From: Sphingomonas trueperi
Lineage (GTDB): Bacteria > Pseudomonadota > Alphaproteobacteria > Sphingomonadales > Sphingomonadaceae
Direction of reading: 5' to 3'
Assembly (NCBI RefSeq): GCF_011927635.1
Contig: NZ_JAATJB010000013.1
Coordinates: 62,001-126,000 of the forward strand
Length of the DNA: 64,000 nt
The position numbers and the translations under genes were made by a program. Below are positions 24,263 through 33,199 of this stretch, piece by piece; the stretch's first letter is position 1, and each line of letters begins with the position of its first letter. Under the pieces are notes generated by a model. The model saw nothing but the letters and a program-made list of their open reading frames with translations. It was not told where the DNA came from and did no database searches.

Positions 24263-25308
24263 GATGCCGGCCTCCCGTCGGTGCGGGTGATGCGCACGCG
24301 CTTCTGGCGATCGCCCGCGCCGAAGCGCAGCTCGGCGGCGGCGAACAGGCGATCGACGATCATGTGGTTGCCGCGGACCCGGTAGTTCACGAGCTCGGAA
24401 GTATTGCCCTCCGGCCCGACGACGAAGAGCGGCGGCATCTCGCCCTGTCCGATGCCGCGCGGAAACTCGATGAAGACCTGGCGACCATCGTCGAAGGCGC
24501 GGAGCGGTCGCCACGGCGCGCGGTCGCCGTCGATCTCATAGCGAAAATTGACACGGGACAGGTCGATGCCGGTGGCGACGGGCTGGGCGGCCTGGGACTC
24601 AGTGTTCTGGCGGCGGAGCGCAATGAGCTGATCGTGGGGATATTGCCAGGAGACCGATGCCATATAGGTACGGTTGGTCGAGCGCAGCTCCATGTGGTAG
24701 GTGCGCAGATTGGTGTTGATGACCAGGTTGGTCATCAGCTCGGCGCGCGTGGGTTTCACCAGGATATGGATCTGTCGCGTCGCGCCCGATCCGCTTTCGG
24801 TGTCGCCGATGATCCAGCGCACGGTGTCACCGGCCGCCACCGGGCCGGAGCCGACAAGCTGCTCGCCGGGCTGGAGCGCGATGTCGGTGATCTGCCCGAC
24901 GGCGGTGTAGACCTGATACAGCGCGCCTTGCGTAAACGGATAGACCTGCATCGAGTTGATGAAGCCGTTGCGAACCGGCTGCACGCGGGCGGCGGCGTTG
25001 GCCTGATTGACGCGCGCGGCCGGATCGCTCGCCTCCGGTGCGCTCCGCGTCGTCTCGACCGGCTTCAGCTGACCTGGGAGCGGCAGCGGCCGGGGCAGCT
25101 CGACCACGGTGACGGGCGCCGGTGGGTCGGCCGCCTGCACAGCGGGCGCTGCGTCGTCATAGCTGATCTCGGGTGGCTTCTGCGTGGTGGCGCAGCCGGC
25201 GAGCGCGGTCGTCGCGAGGAGAATGATCGGCAGCGCGGCTTTGCGCAAAACCGGCGATACGTATGTGTGTGAAGCCGGGTCTCCGGCTTTACGGAAAGAC
25301 GACTTCAT
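24259..25308 (-). CDS. trbG: Conjugal transfer protein TrbG (VirB9-like)
   Basis: A 349-residue outer-membrane complex protein. The N-terminus has a lipoprotein signal with lipobox LAGC. The C-terminal half shows VirB9-type strands (LPLFVVGPEGNTSELVNYRV, ADRLFAAAELRFG-like end). It works with TrbI and TrbF. Start and stop overlap its neighbours by four bases each, so the operon is tightly coupled. Confidence 0.9.
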   Translation of the reverse strand: MKSSFRKAGDPASHTYVSPVLRKAALPIILLATTALAGCATTQKPPEISYDDAAPAVQAADPPAPVTVVELPRPLPLPGQLKPVETTRSAPEASDPAARVNQANAAARVQPVRNGFINSMQVYPFTQGALYQVYTAVGQITDIALQPGEQLVGSGPVAAGDTVRWIIGDTESGSGATRQIHILVKPTRAELMTNLVINTNLRTYHMELRSTNRTYMASVSWQYPHDQLIALRRQNTESQAAQPVATGIDLSRVNFRYEIDGDRAPWRPLRAFDDGRQVFIEFPRGIGQGEMPPLFVVGPEGNTSELVNYRVRGNHMIVDRLFAAAELRFGAGDRQKRVRITRTDGRPAS

Positions 25309-25994
25309 TGTCCCAGCTCCCGTGACCAGTTGATGGCGTTGACGTAGATTCCGAGCGGGTTCGCCCGGAGTTTTTCGGCGGTGCGCGGCGGCTGCACGAC
25401 GATGGTGAGGATGGCGGTCCAGCGCGATGTCTCGGCGAGGGCGCCGTCCTGATAGCGGCGCTCGACCCAGGCGACTCGGAAACTCGTAGGGGACGCGCGG
25501 ATGACCGACGAGACGTCGACCGAGATTTGCTGCTTGCCGACCTTGGTGAAGGGGTCGTTGGCGCGGGCATAATCGTTGAGCGCCATCGCGCCGGCGGAGG
25601 TGGTGAACTCGTAAGCCCGCAGCCAGTTCTGGCGCACGATGATGGCGTCTGCCGGGATCGAGCGGACCTGCTCGATGAAGCGCGCCAGATGCCAGGCCAT
25701 TTGCGGATCGGTCGGCTGATAGTCGGCAGTGGCGGGCGCGATGGCCTGCGCCTGGCCGAGCCGATCGACTTGAACCACCCAGGGTACGATCGTCCCGCGC
25801 GCCGACTGCCAGACAAGCGCCGAAGCGAAGCCAGCGGAGAGGATCAGCGAGCCGAACGCCATCAGCCGCCAGTTCTTCGCCTGCACGCGCGCCGAGCCGA
25901 TGCGTTCGTCCCAGATCTGGCCGGCACGCTGATAGGGCGTCTCGGGTTCGGGGGATTTGCCATAGTGGGTTGCTGGTCGTTTGAAGAGGCTCAT
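25305..25994 (-). CDS. trbF: Conjugal transfer protein TrbF (VirB8-like)
   Basis: A 229-residue bitopic inner-membrane protein. It has a short cytoplasmic start (TPYQRAGQIWDERIGSAR), one helix (LMAFGSLILSAGFASALVW) and a periplasmic NTF2-like VirB8 domain. It is an assembly factor of the mating pore. It lies directly after trbL with no gap. Confidence 0.92.
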   Translation of the reverse strand: MSLFKRPATHYGKSPEPETPYQRAGQIWDERIGSARVQAKNWRLMAFGSLILSAGFASALVWQSARGTIVPWVVQVDRLGQAQAIAPATADYQPTDPQMAWHLARFIEQVRSIPADAIIVRQNWLRAYEFTTSAGAMALNDYARANDPFTKVGKQQISVDVSSVIRASPTSFRVAWVERRYQDGALAETSRWTAILTIVVQPPRTAEKLRANPLGIYVNAINWSRELGQ

Positions 25995-27362
25995 TCAGCG
26001 GTCGCTTTCGGAAAGGTTGATGGAAGAGCCGCCGCCGTGGCTGTCGCCAGAGCGAACGGCATGCGCGGCGGCCTGGACGCCATGGGTGAGGTTCTGAGAG
26101 CGCTTCATGCGCTTGGCCCAGTCAGGCGGTCCCTGACGGGAGGCGCTCTGGCCGGTGGTGGCGCCGCTGGCGGCCTCGCTGTCGCCGCCAACCGTGCCTG
26201 CGGTCGATGTTCCGCCCGTGGCCTCGAAGGCGGACTGAGCGCCGGCCGAGAAGCTCGACTTCATGCTGTCGGCCGCGCGCGACGCGGCGCGTTTCAACGG
26301 CGAGGCGGCAGCGGACGCGCCCGCGCGGGCAACGCCGCCGAGACCGGAAGCAACGCCCGCCGCGCCGGACTGGCCGGTGGCGCCGAGGCTGTAGGCGGTG
26401 GATGCGCCGCCTGCGATCGCGGCTCCGCCGCGCGCCGCCGCGGCAGCACCGCCGATCGCTGCCGCGCCTCCGGAAGCGACGGCTCCCACTGTGGCGGCGC
26501 CGGCTGCGACCATGCCGCCAGCGGCGAGGCCGGTGCCCACGGCGGCGCCTGCGCCAAGCTGCGGGCCGCCGGAGACGAGGCCATTGGCGATGCCGGGCCC
26601 AAAGATGCCGAGACCGAGGAGGCTCAGCGCCGCGAGCACGATCGCCATGGCCTGATCGATCGTCGGTGTCGCGCCGCCAAAGCCTGCGGTGAATTCTGAA
26701 AACAGCGTCGAGCCGATGCCGATGATGACGGCCAGCACCAGCACTTTGATGCCGCTCGAGATCACATTGCCGAGGACACGTTCCGCCATAAAGGCGGATT
26801 TGCCGAACAGTCCGAAGGGGATCAGGACGAAGCCTGCCAGCGTTGTCAGCTTGAACTCGATCAGCGTGACGAAGAGCTGAATCGCGAGAATAAAGAAGGC
26901 GAGCAGCACCAGCGCCCAGGCCAGGAACATGCAGGCGATCTGGATGAAATTCTCGAAGAACGACCAGTAGCCCATGAGGCCAGAGATTGAATCAAGGAGC
27001 GGCCGGCCGGCGTCGAGCCCGGTCTGCGCCACCTTGCCGGGACGCAGCAGATCGGCGGTGGTGAAGCCCGTGCCGCTCGCCTTCAACCCGAGCCCGGCGA
27101 AGCTCTCGAAGACGATACGGGCGAGATTGTTCCAGTTGCTGATGATGTAGGCGAACACCCCGACGAACAGGGTCTTCTTGACCAGCCGCGCCATGATGTC
27201 GTCGTCCGCGCCCCAGCTCCAGAACAGGGCGGCGAGCGTCACGTCGATGACGATCAGCGTGGTCGCGATGAACGCGACTTCGCCGCTCAGCAGACCGAAG
27301 CCGGAATCGATGTAGCGGGTGAAGACCTCCAGGAAGTGGTCGATGACGCCAGTGCCGCCCAT
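25995..27362 (-). CDS. trbL: Conjugal transfer protein TrbL (VirB6-like)
   Basis: A 455-residue polytopic inner-membrane protein with about six helices in residues 20-270. A long Ala/Gly/Ser-rich tail rich in AAA and GGA runs follows, typical of TrbL in this family. ATG 27362 gives MGGTGVIDHFLEVFTRYI, the normal start; 62 codons upstream in frame overlap trbK and are rejected. The low-complexity tail makes many false frames on the opposite strand. Confidence 0.92.
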   Translation of the reverse strand: MGGTGVIDHFLEVFTRYIDSGFGLLSGEVAFIATTLIVIDVTLAALFWSWGADDDIMARLVKKTLFVGVFAYIISNWNNLARIVFESFAGLGLKASGTGFTTADLLRPGKVAQTGLDAGRPLLDSISGLMGYWSFFENFIQIACMFLAWALVLLAFFILAIQLFVTLIEFKLTTLAGFVLIPFGLFGKSAFMAERVLGNVISSGIKVLVLAVIIGIGSTLFSEFTAGFGGATPTIDQAMAIVLAALSLLGLGIFGPGIANGLVSGGPQLGAGAAVGTGLAAGGMVAAGAATVGAVASGGAAAIGGAAAAARGGAAIAGGASTAYSLGATGQSGAAGVASGLGGVARAGASAAASPLKRAASRAADSMKSSFSAGAQSAFEATGGTSTAGTVGGDSEAASGATTGQSASRQGPPDWAKRMKRSQNLTHGVQAAAHAVRSGDSHGGGSSINLSESDR

Positions 27363-27366
27363 GATG

Positions 27367-27723
27367 CTATCTGGCCTCTTCGGGTTGGAGCGGAACTGCG
27401 GGCGCCGGGCTAGTCGTCGCCGCCGGGCGCGGCGACTGCGGCGCTTCGGGCAACCGCTCGGCGGGGCGAGCCCCGGGAGCCAGGAAGCGGCGACGGTTCT
27501 CGGCCCAGGCGCGCAGGCAGGAACGGTCACGCGGACCGGCCTCACCAATTCCAGCGCAGCGGATGAGTTCGGCCCGCAGCGGATCGACGCTCTCGGCGTC
27601 GGCTCGATCGACGCTCTGGTAGATCGGCGTGTCCTCTTTCCGGGTCATCTCGATCGCCGTGGCGGTGACGGCCGCGGCGATGAAGACGATGGCGCCGACA
27701 CGGGCGAGCATCTTTCCGTCCAT
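27367..27723 (-). CDS. Putative entry-exclusion protein TrbK-alt
   Basis: A 118-residue protein with one N-terminal helix (ARVGAIVFIAAAVTATAIEM), a conserved ESVDPLRAELIRCAGIGEAG segment and WAENRRRFL. This is the alternative TrbK type that sits between trbJ and trbL in alphaproteobacterial ICEs. It probably limits uptake of a second copy. The call rests on position and the Cys-containing motif. Confidence 0.8.
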   Translation of the reverse strand: MDGKMLARVGAIVFIAAAVTATAIEMTRKEDTPIYQSVDRADAESVDPLRAELIRCAGIGEAGPRDRSCLRAWAENRRRFLAPGARPAERLPEAPQSPRPAATTSPAPAVPLQPEEAR

Positions 27724-27734
27724 GCTCGCCTCCG

Positions 27735-28502
27735 TCAGTTGCCGTTCTGGAACATCCGGGCATTGCCGGGCTGATAGCCGGAGCCCGGGGTGAGGAAGCG
27801 ACGGCGCTGTTCACGGCCCTGTTCGGCCGCCGCGGCTTGCTCGGCGGACTGAAGCGCCTGTGCCCGACCATTGGCCGCGACGACCGCTGTGAGATCCGTG
27901 AGCTGCTGGGCCTGAAGCGCGAGAAGCTGGTTGCCGGCCTGCGTCGCTTGGAGGGCGCCGGTCGCGCCCTGGCTCTGGCCGACCAACGCCGACATTTGCG
28001 TCCGGTTGTTATCGATGTTGCCGACGACGCCGGCCTGGACGCGCATGGAGTCCTGCAGGCCGCCGACCGTATTCTGCCAGCGCGTCCGGGCATCGGTGAC
28101 GAGTTGCTGGTCCGAAGCGGACAGCGAGACATTGCCGTATTGCTGCTGGAAGGCCCGGTCGATCGACTGAACATCGAAGGCGATGTTCTGCGCCTGGTTG
28201 AGCAACTGCTGGGTCCGCTGAACGGACTGCTGAAGCTGCTGGAGCGACGAGAATGGCAGGCTCGCGAGATTGCGGGCCTGGTTGATCAGCATCGTCGCCT
28301 CGTTCTGAAGCGATGTGATCTGGTTGTTGATCTGCTGCAGAGCGCGGGTCGCTGTCAGAACGTTCTGCGCATAATTGGTCGGATCGTAGACGATCCATTG
28401 CGCCGCGGCCGGAGGTGCGAGCATCGGCGACAGCGCCAGCGGTGCCGCTAGGATGGATAGAGCGAGCCGGGCGGCGCGCGTGCGGGAGCGAAAACGGGTC
28501 AT
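27735..28502 (-). CDS. trbJ: Conjugal transfer protein TrbJ (VirB5-like)
   Basis: A 255-residue exported protein. A signal peptide ends at PPAAAQW. The mature part is a long Gln/Asn-rich helical region (TRALQQINNQITSLQNEATM, LQQLQQSVQRTQQLLNQAQN) as in VirB5-type pilus-tip proteins. The ATG at 28502 overlaps the trbE stop by four bases; an upstream extension is rejected. Confidence 0.9.
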   Translation of the reverse strand: MTRFRSRTRAARLALSILAAPLALSPMLAPPAAAQWIVYDPTNYAQNVLTATRALQQINNQITSLQNEATMLINQARNLASLPFSSLQQLQQSVQRTQQLLNQAQNIAFDVQSIDRAFQQQYGNVSLSASDQQLVTDARTRWQNTVGGLQDSMRVQAGVVGNIDNNRTQMSALVGQSQGATGALQATQAGNQLLALQAQQLTDLTAVVAANGRAQALQSAEQAAAAEQGREQRRRFLTPGSGYQPGNARMFQNGN

Positions 28503-30967
28503 GACGATACCTCCTGGCTGGTGGGAATGACGGTCTGGGGGATGACATTGGTGAGGTCGGCGATGAGATCCGCCGCCCAGCCGAGCGAGCATTGGGCGAG
28601 CCATTCGTGCAGGAATCCGTCACGGCCCGACCGGGCGAACACCTCGGCGATCAGCGCCTGATGCTGTTTCGAGGACGCGGCGCAGAGCGCCAGCGCGACA
28701 TCGGACAGGCCCAGCTCGAACAGCCGGTTACCGCGTCGCGACTGGCAGTAGTAGTCGCGCTTCGGCATGGCCCGCGCGAGGATCTCGATCTGGCGCTCGT
28801 TGAGACCGAAGCGGCGATAGATCGCGGTGATCTGCGGCTCGATCGCGCGTTCGTTCGGCAGCAGCAGACGGGTCTGGCAGCTTTCAATGATCGCCGGCGC
28901 GATGGTGGAATTGTCGATGTCTGACAGCGACTGCGTAGCGAAGATGACGCTGGCGTTCTTCTTGCGCAGCGTCTTCAGCCACTCGCGAAGCTGGCCGGCG
29001 AAACCCTCGTCGTCGAGCGCGAGCCAGCCTTCATCGACAATGAGCAGGGTCGGCCGGCCGTCAAGCCGGTCCTCGATGCGATGGAAAAGATAGGCCAGGA
29101 CCGCAGGCGCGGCGCCGGTGCCGATCAAACCCTCGGTCTCGAAGGCTTGCACCGTTGCTTCACCCAGATGCTCGGCTTCGGCGTCGAGCAGCCGGCCATA
29201 GGGACCGCCGACGCAATAGGGCCGCAGCGCCTGTTTCAGATCGTTCGATTGCAGCAGGACAGCCAAGCCGGTGATGGTGCGTTCGTTGATCGGAGCGGAG
29301 GCCAGCGAGCTCAGCGCCGACCAGAGATGCTCCTTAACGTCGGGCGTAATCAGTACGCCCTCGCGCATCAGGATCGCGACGATCCAGTCCGCCGCCCAAG
29401 CGCGCTCTTGCACCTCGTGGATTCCGGCGAGCGGCTGAAGAGAGACGGAGGAATCCGATCCTTCGGTCAGGCCACCGCCGAGATCGTGCCAGTCGCCACG
29501 CATCGCCAGCGCCGCCGCGCGGATCGAGCCGCCGAAGTCGAAGGCGAAAACTTGGGCGTCCCGGTAGCGCCGAAATTGAAGCGCCATCAGGGCCAGCAGC
29601 ACTGACTTGCCGGCGCCGGTCGGTCCGACGACGAGCGTGTGGCCGACGTCGCCGACATGAAGGGAAAACCGGAACGGGGTGCTTCCCTCGGTCTTGCCAT
29701 AGAGCAAGGGGGGCGACCCGAAGTGCTCATCCCGTTCCGGCCCCGCCCACACCGCCGAGAGCGGGATCATGTGGGCGAGATTGAGCGTGGAAATTGGCGG
29801 TTGCCGGACATTGGCGTAGACGTGGCCCGGCAGAGAGCCGAGCCAGGCGTCCACGGCATTGATCGTCTCGGGCATTGCCGTGAAGTCGCGGCCCTGGACG
29901 ATCTTCTCGACCAGCCGCAGCTTTTCGGCGGCGATCCGCGAATCCTCATCCCAGACCGTGACGGTCGCCGTCACATAGGCCTGGCCGGCGTAGTCGGCGC
30001 CGAGTTCCTGAAGGGCGAGGTCCGCATCCGCCGCCTTGTTGGCGGCGTCGGTGTCCACGAGGACGGAGGCCTCGTTGGTCATCACCTCCTTTAGGATGGC
30101 GGCGATCGACTTGCGCTTGGCGAACCATTGCCGCCGGATCTTCGTGAGCAGCTTGGTCGCATCGGTCTTGTCGAGCAGGATGGCGCGCGTCGACCAGCGA
30201 TAGGGAAAGGCGAGCCGATTGAGATCGTCGAGCAATCCGGGCGTGGTCACTGTGGGAAAACCGATGATGGTGAGCACGCGCAGATGCGCCGTTCCCAGTA
30301 TCGGCTCCAGCCCGCCGGTGAGCGTCTGGTCGGCGATCAGGGCATCGAGATACATCGGTGTCTCGGGAACGCGGACGCGGTGGCGTTTGGTCGAGACGCA
30401 GGAATGCAGGTAGGTCAGCGTCTCGCCGTCATTGAGCCAGACGCATTCCGGCATGAAGCCTTCGACGAGCTGCAGCACGCGATCGGTGCGGTCGATGAAG
30501 CCGCGCACGATCTCATGGACGTCGACGCCCGATTGCTCGCGGCCCTCGTAGAGCCAGGCCTCGGAACGCGCTGCATCTTCGGCGGGCGGCAGATAGAGGA
30601 AGGTCAGGAAGTAGCTGGACTCGAAATGCGTGCCCGCTTCCTCGAAATCGGCCTTCCTCTCGGCATCCAGCAGACCGGACGCTGAATCCGGAAACATGCT
30701 TGAGGGATAGGTCGCGGCGGCATGGCGCTGCGCCTCGACGAAGATCGACCAGCCGGAGCCGAGACGCCGGAAGGCGTTGTTGAGCCGGCCGGCGACGGCG
30801 ACTAGTTCGGCCGGCACGGCGGAATCCATGTCCGGGCCACGGAATCGGGCCGAGCGCTGCAGCGAGCCGTCCTTGTTGAGAACGACGCCTTCGCCAACCA
30901 GGGCGACCCAGGGCAGGAAGTCGGCGAGCCGAGTGTTGCGATTGCGATATTCGGCAAGATTCAACAT
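28499..30967 (-). CDS. trbE: Conjugal transfer ATPase TrbE (VirB4-like)
   Basis: An 822-residue ATPase that powers pilus assembly. The N-terminal CagE/TrbE domain reads FLPWVALVGEGVVLNKDGS. Walker A is VGPTGAGKSVLLAL near residue 440, and Walker B is LLIVDEGWLALDDEGF near 640. The length is normal and no breaks are seen. Confidence 0.95.
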   Translation of the reverse strand: MLNLAEYRNRNTRLADFLPWVALVGEGVVLNKDGSLQRSARFRGPDMDSAVPAELVAVAGRLNNAFRRLGSGWSIFVEAQRHAAATYPSSMFPDSASGLLDAERKADFEEAGTHFESSYFLTFLYLPPAEDAARSEAWLYEGREQSGVDVHEIVRGFIDRTDRVLQLVEGFMPECVWLNDGETLTYLHSCVSTKRHRVRVPETPMYLDALIADQTLTGGLEPILGTAHLRVLTIIGFPTVTTPGLLDDLNRLAFPYRWSTRAILLDKTDATKLLTKIRRQWFAKRKSIAAILKEVMTNEASVLVDTDAANKAADADLALQELGADYAGQAYVTATVTVWDEDSRIAAEKLRLVEKIVQGRDFTAMPETINAVDAWLGSLPGHVYANVRQPPISTLNLAHMIPLSAVWAGPERDEHFGSPPLLYGKTEGSTPFRFSLHVGDVGHTLVVGPTGAGKSVLLALMALQFRRYRDAQVFAFDFGGSIRAAALAMRGDWHDLGGGLTEGSDSSVSLQPLAGIHEVQERAWAADWIVAILMREGVLITPDVKEHLWSALSSLASAPINERTITGLAVLLQSNDLKQALRPYCVGGPYGRLLDAEAEHLGEATVQAFETEGLIGTGAAPAVLAYLFHRIEDRLDGRPTLLIVDEGWLALDDEGFAGQLREWLKTLRKKNASVIFATQSLSDIDNSTIAPAIIESCQTRLLLPNERAIEPQITAIYRRFGLNERQIEILARAMPKRDYYCQSRRGNRLFELGLSDVALALCAASSKQHQALIAEVFARSGRDGFLHEWLAQCSLGWAADLIADLTNVIPQTVIPTSQEVSS

Positions 30968-30979
30968 TGATGCGCCTCC

Positions 30980-31261
30980 TCAGACCGCCAAGTGGCCGGG
31001 GATGCGCAGATGGCGGCGCACCACGTCGACGAATTGGGGATCGCGCTTGGCCGCCCAGACGGCGGCGAAGTGGCCAATGGCCCAAAGGCCAAGGCCGACC
31101 AGCCAGAGGCGAAGGCCGAGCCCGAGCGCCGCGGCCAGCGTGCCGTTGAGGATGGCGATCGAGCGCGGGGCGCCGCCGAGCAGGATGTGCTCGGTCAGCG
31201 CCCGGTGGACGGGCACACTGAAGCCCGGCACCTCGCCGGCGTAATCGGCCGGACCCGCCAT
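30980..31261 (-). CDS. trbD: Conjugal transfer protein TrbD (VirB3-like)
   Basis: A 93-residue membrane protein. The start VPGFSVPVHRALTEHILLGG and the two helices that follow are characteristic of VirB3/TrbD. It lies between trbC and trbE and shares one base with trbC. Confidence 0.92.
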   Translation of the reverse strand: MAGPADYAGEVPGFSVPVHRALTEHILLGGAPRSIAILNGTLAAALGLGLRLWLVGLGLWAIGHFAAVWAAKRDPQFVDVVRRHLRIPGHLAV

Positions 31262-31593
31262 CAGACGAGCGCTCCGCCGCCGAACGAGAAGAACGACAGG
31301 AAGAACGAGCTGGCCGCGAACGCGATCGACAGGCCGAAGACGATCTGGATCAGCCGGCGGAAGCCGCCCGACGTGTCACCGAAGGCGAGCGTCAGGCCGG
31401 TGACGATGATGATGATCACGGCGATGATCTTGGCGACCGGACCTTCGATCGACTGGAGGATCTGCTGGAGCGGCTGCTCCCACGGCATGGACGAGCCCGA
31501 CGCGTGGGCGGCGGGCGCCAGAGCGATCGACAGGAAGGTGACACACGCCGCCATCGCGATGTGACGGCGTATGCGGAGCGAATGACGGATCAT
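31261..31593 (-). CDS. trbC: Conjugative pilin TrbC (VirB2-like)
   Basis: A 110-residue prepilin. A signal peptide ends at APAAHA, and two hydrophobic helices are separated by a short charged loop (GDTSGGFRRL). ATG 31593 overlaps the trbB stop by four bases. It would form the pilus subunit after processing, possibly by the TraF peptidase encoded at 38.4 kb. Confidence 0.92.
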   Translation of the reverse strand: MIRHSLRIRRHIAMAACVTFLSIALAPAAHASGSSMPWEQPLQQILQSIEGPVAKIIAVIIIIVTGLTLAFGDTSGGFRRLIQIVFGLSIAFAASSFFLSFFSFGGGALV

Positions 31594-32573
31594 GCTGGAT
31601 CTCCTGATGGTTTGGATGCTGCTTGGGTGATGGCATAGTCGCCGGTCGGGCCGAGCCCATCGACGCGGGCAAGTTCGGCAAGGCGACGCTGGGCGCCGCG
31701 GCCGGAAAGCACGGCGACGATATCGATGGTCTCGGCGATCAGCGCGCGCGGGACGGTGACCACGGCTTCCTGGATGAGTTGCTCGAGGCGGCGCACTGCG
31801 CCGATCGCCGTGCCGGCGTGTATGGTGCCAATGCCGCCCGGGTGGCCGGTGCCCCAAGCTTTCAAAAGGTCGAGGGCTTCAGCGCCGCGGACCTCGCCAA
31901 TCGGGATCCGGTCTGGACGGAGCCGCAGGCTGGAGCGCACCAGATCTGAGAGCGAGACGACGCCGTCCTTGGTGCGCAGCGCAACGAGATTGGGCGCGGC
32001 GCATTGCAGCTCGCGCGTATCCTCGATCAGGACGACGCGATCGTCCGTCTTGGCGACCTCGGCCAGCAGCGCGTTGGTGAGTGTCGTCTTGCCGGTCGAG
32101 GTGCCGCCGGCGACGAGGATGTTTTGCCGAGACGCCACGGCATCGCGCAGCGCCTCGGCTTGGGGACCCGTCATGATCCCGGCGGCGACGTAATCATCGA
32201 GGGTGAAGACAGCGACGGCGGGCTTGCGGATCGCGAAGGCGGGCGATGAGACGATAGGGGGCAGCAGACCTTCGAACCGCTCTCCTGTTTCGGGGAGCTC
32301 GGCGGAGACGCGGGGGCTGCCGGGATGGACCTCCGCGCCGACATGGTGCGCGACCAAGCGCACGATCCGCTCGCCATCGGCGGCGGAGAGGCGCTCACCC
32401 GTATCGGAAAGCCCTTCGGAAAGGCGGTCGATCCAGAGCCGTCCGTCGGGGTTGAGCATCACCTCGACGATCGCGGGATCTTCCAGGAACCGGGCGATGG
32501 CGGGGCCAAGGGCGGTGCGCAACATGCGCGCACCCCGCATGATCGCTTCGGATTTCTGGTGTGCTGCCGCCAC
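31590..32573 (-). CDS. trbB: Conjugal transfer ATPase TrbB (VirB11-like)
   Basis: A 327-residue hexameric ATPase. Walker A is VAGGTSTGKTTLTNALL. VLIEDTRELQC is the Asp box, and GTGHPGGIGTIHAGTA contains the His box of VirB11 proteins. A GTG at 32573 starts the protein. It heads the trb operon, with 170 bases of non-coding sequence before it. Confidence 0.93.
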   Translation of the reverse strand: MAAAHQKSEAIMRGARMLRTALGPAIARFLEDPAIVEVMLNPDGRLWIDRLSEGLSDTGERLSAADGERIVRLVAHHVGAEVHPGSPRVSAELPETGERFEGLLPPIVSSPAFAIRKPAVAVFTLDDYVAAGIMTGPQAEALRDAVASRQNILVAGGTSTGKTTLTNALLAEVAKTDDRVVLIEDTRELQCAAPNLVALRTKDGVVSLSDLVRSSLRLRPDRIPIGEVRGAEALDLLKAWGTGHPGGIGTIHAGTAIGAVRRLEQLIQEAVVTVPRALIAETIDIVAVLSGRGAQRRLAELARVDGLGPTGDYAITQAASKPSGDPA

Positions 32574-32743
32574 GTCGTCCCCGTTCTTTCGCGGGCGCGC
32601 ACGACGCGCGGCCCTGGATCGGGGATGATTAAAAGAGCCAGAAGTCAGGCCGGTTCAACAAGATTAGATCGTCGTAGTAGCCTAGCGTGCAAATACAGGA
32701 GAACGGCGGAATCGGTTCCGACTTGATCGACGACAAGCGGACA

Positions 32744-33190
32744 CTATCGGTCCTCTGGCGGCGAGTCGTCGTCATCGCCGCGGACCCTTCCGGCAACATC
32801 GTCCGGGATTTCCCGGAGGAAGCTTTGACCCTTCTGAAGCCTTTTGCCGAGCGTCTCGATGAAGCCTTCGAAGCGCTCGCGACCCTTGATCTGAGCCGCG
32901 GCCTGCGCGTCGCCCGGCAATGGCGGCGTGATCGTCAGCCAGAAGCGGACGAAGAGCGCCAGCGTTTCGGCCGTGACGCCAAGATCGCGCTCGAGGCGTT
33001 GCGCCTGGCGCGAGAGTCGGTCCATCCGGCGGGTGAAGGCGGCTTCGCGTCGATCGGCGGCGTCGGGCGAAAGGAATGACGCCACGGCCGCCTCGACGAT
33101 GGCCGATCGCGGGATCTTCTTGCGTTCCGACAGCTCGTTGATCCGGGTGATCATCTCGACGGGCAAGGTGAGGTTCAGGCGGTCCCGCAT
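32744..33190 (-). CDS. CopG-type ribbon-helix-helix protein
   Basis: A 148-residue protein. The first 45 residues (RLNLTLPVEMITRINELSER, PRSAIVEAAVASFL) form a ribbon-helix-helix DNA-binding domain. The rest is a charged helical region. Its location between traG and trbB is standard in Trb-type ICEs, where it may control transfer genes. It starts nine bases after the traG stop. Confidence 0.82.
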   Translation of the reverse strand: MRDRLNLTLPVEMITRINELSERKKIPRSAIVEAAVASFLSPDAADRREAAFTRRMDRLSRQAQRLERDLGVTAETLALFVRFWLTITPPLPGDAQAAAQIKGRERFEGFIETLGKRLQKGQSFLREIPDDVAGRVRGDDDDSPPEDR

Positions 33191-33199
33191 CGCCGCCTC

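Noticed and set aside
24263..24514. Longer TrbI start
   Set aside because: It overlaps trbG fully and has an arginine-rich shadow composition; GTG 24262 fits family and overlap.
26207..26692. Arg-rich plus-strand frames opposite trbL
   Set aside because: They mirror the Ala/Gly-rich tail of TrbL and have no start signals or family.
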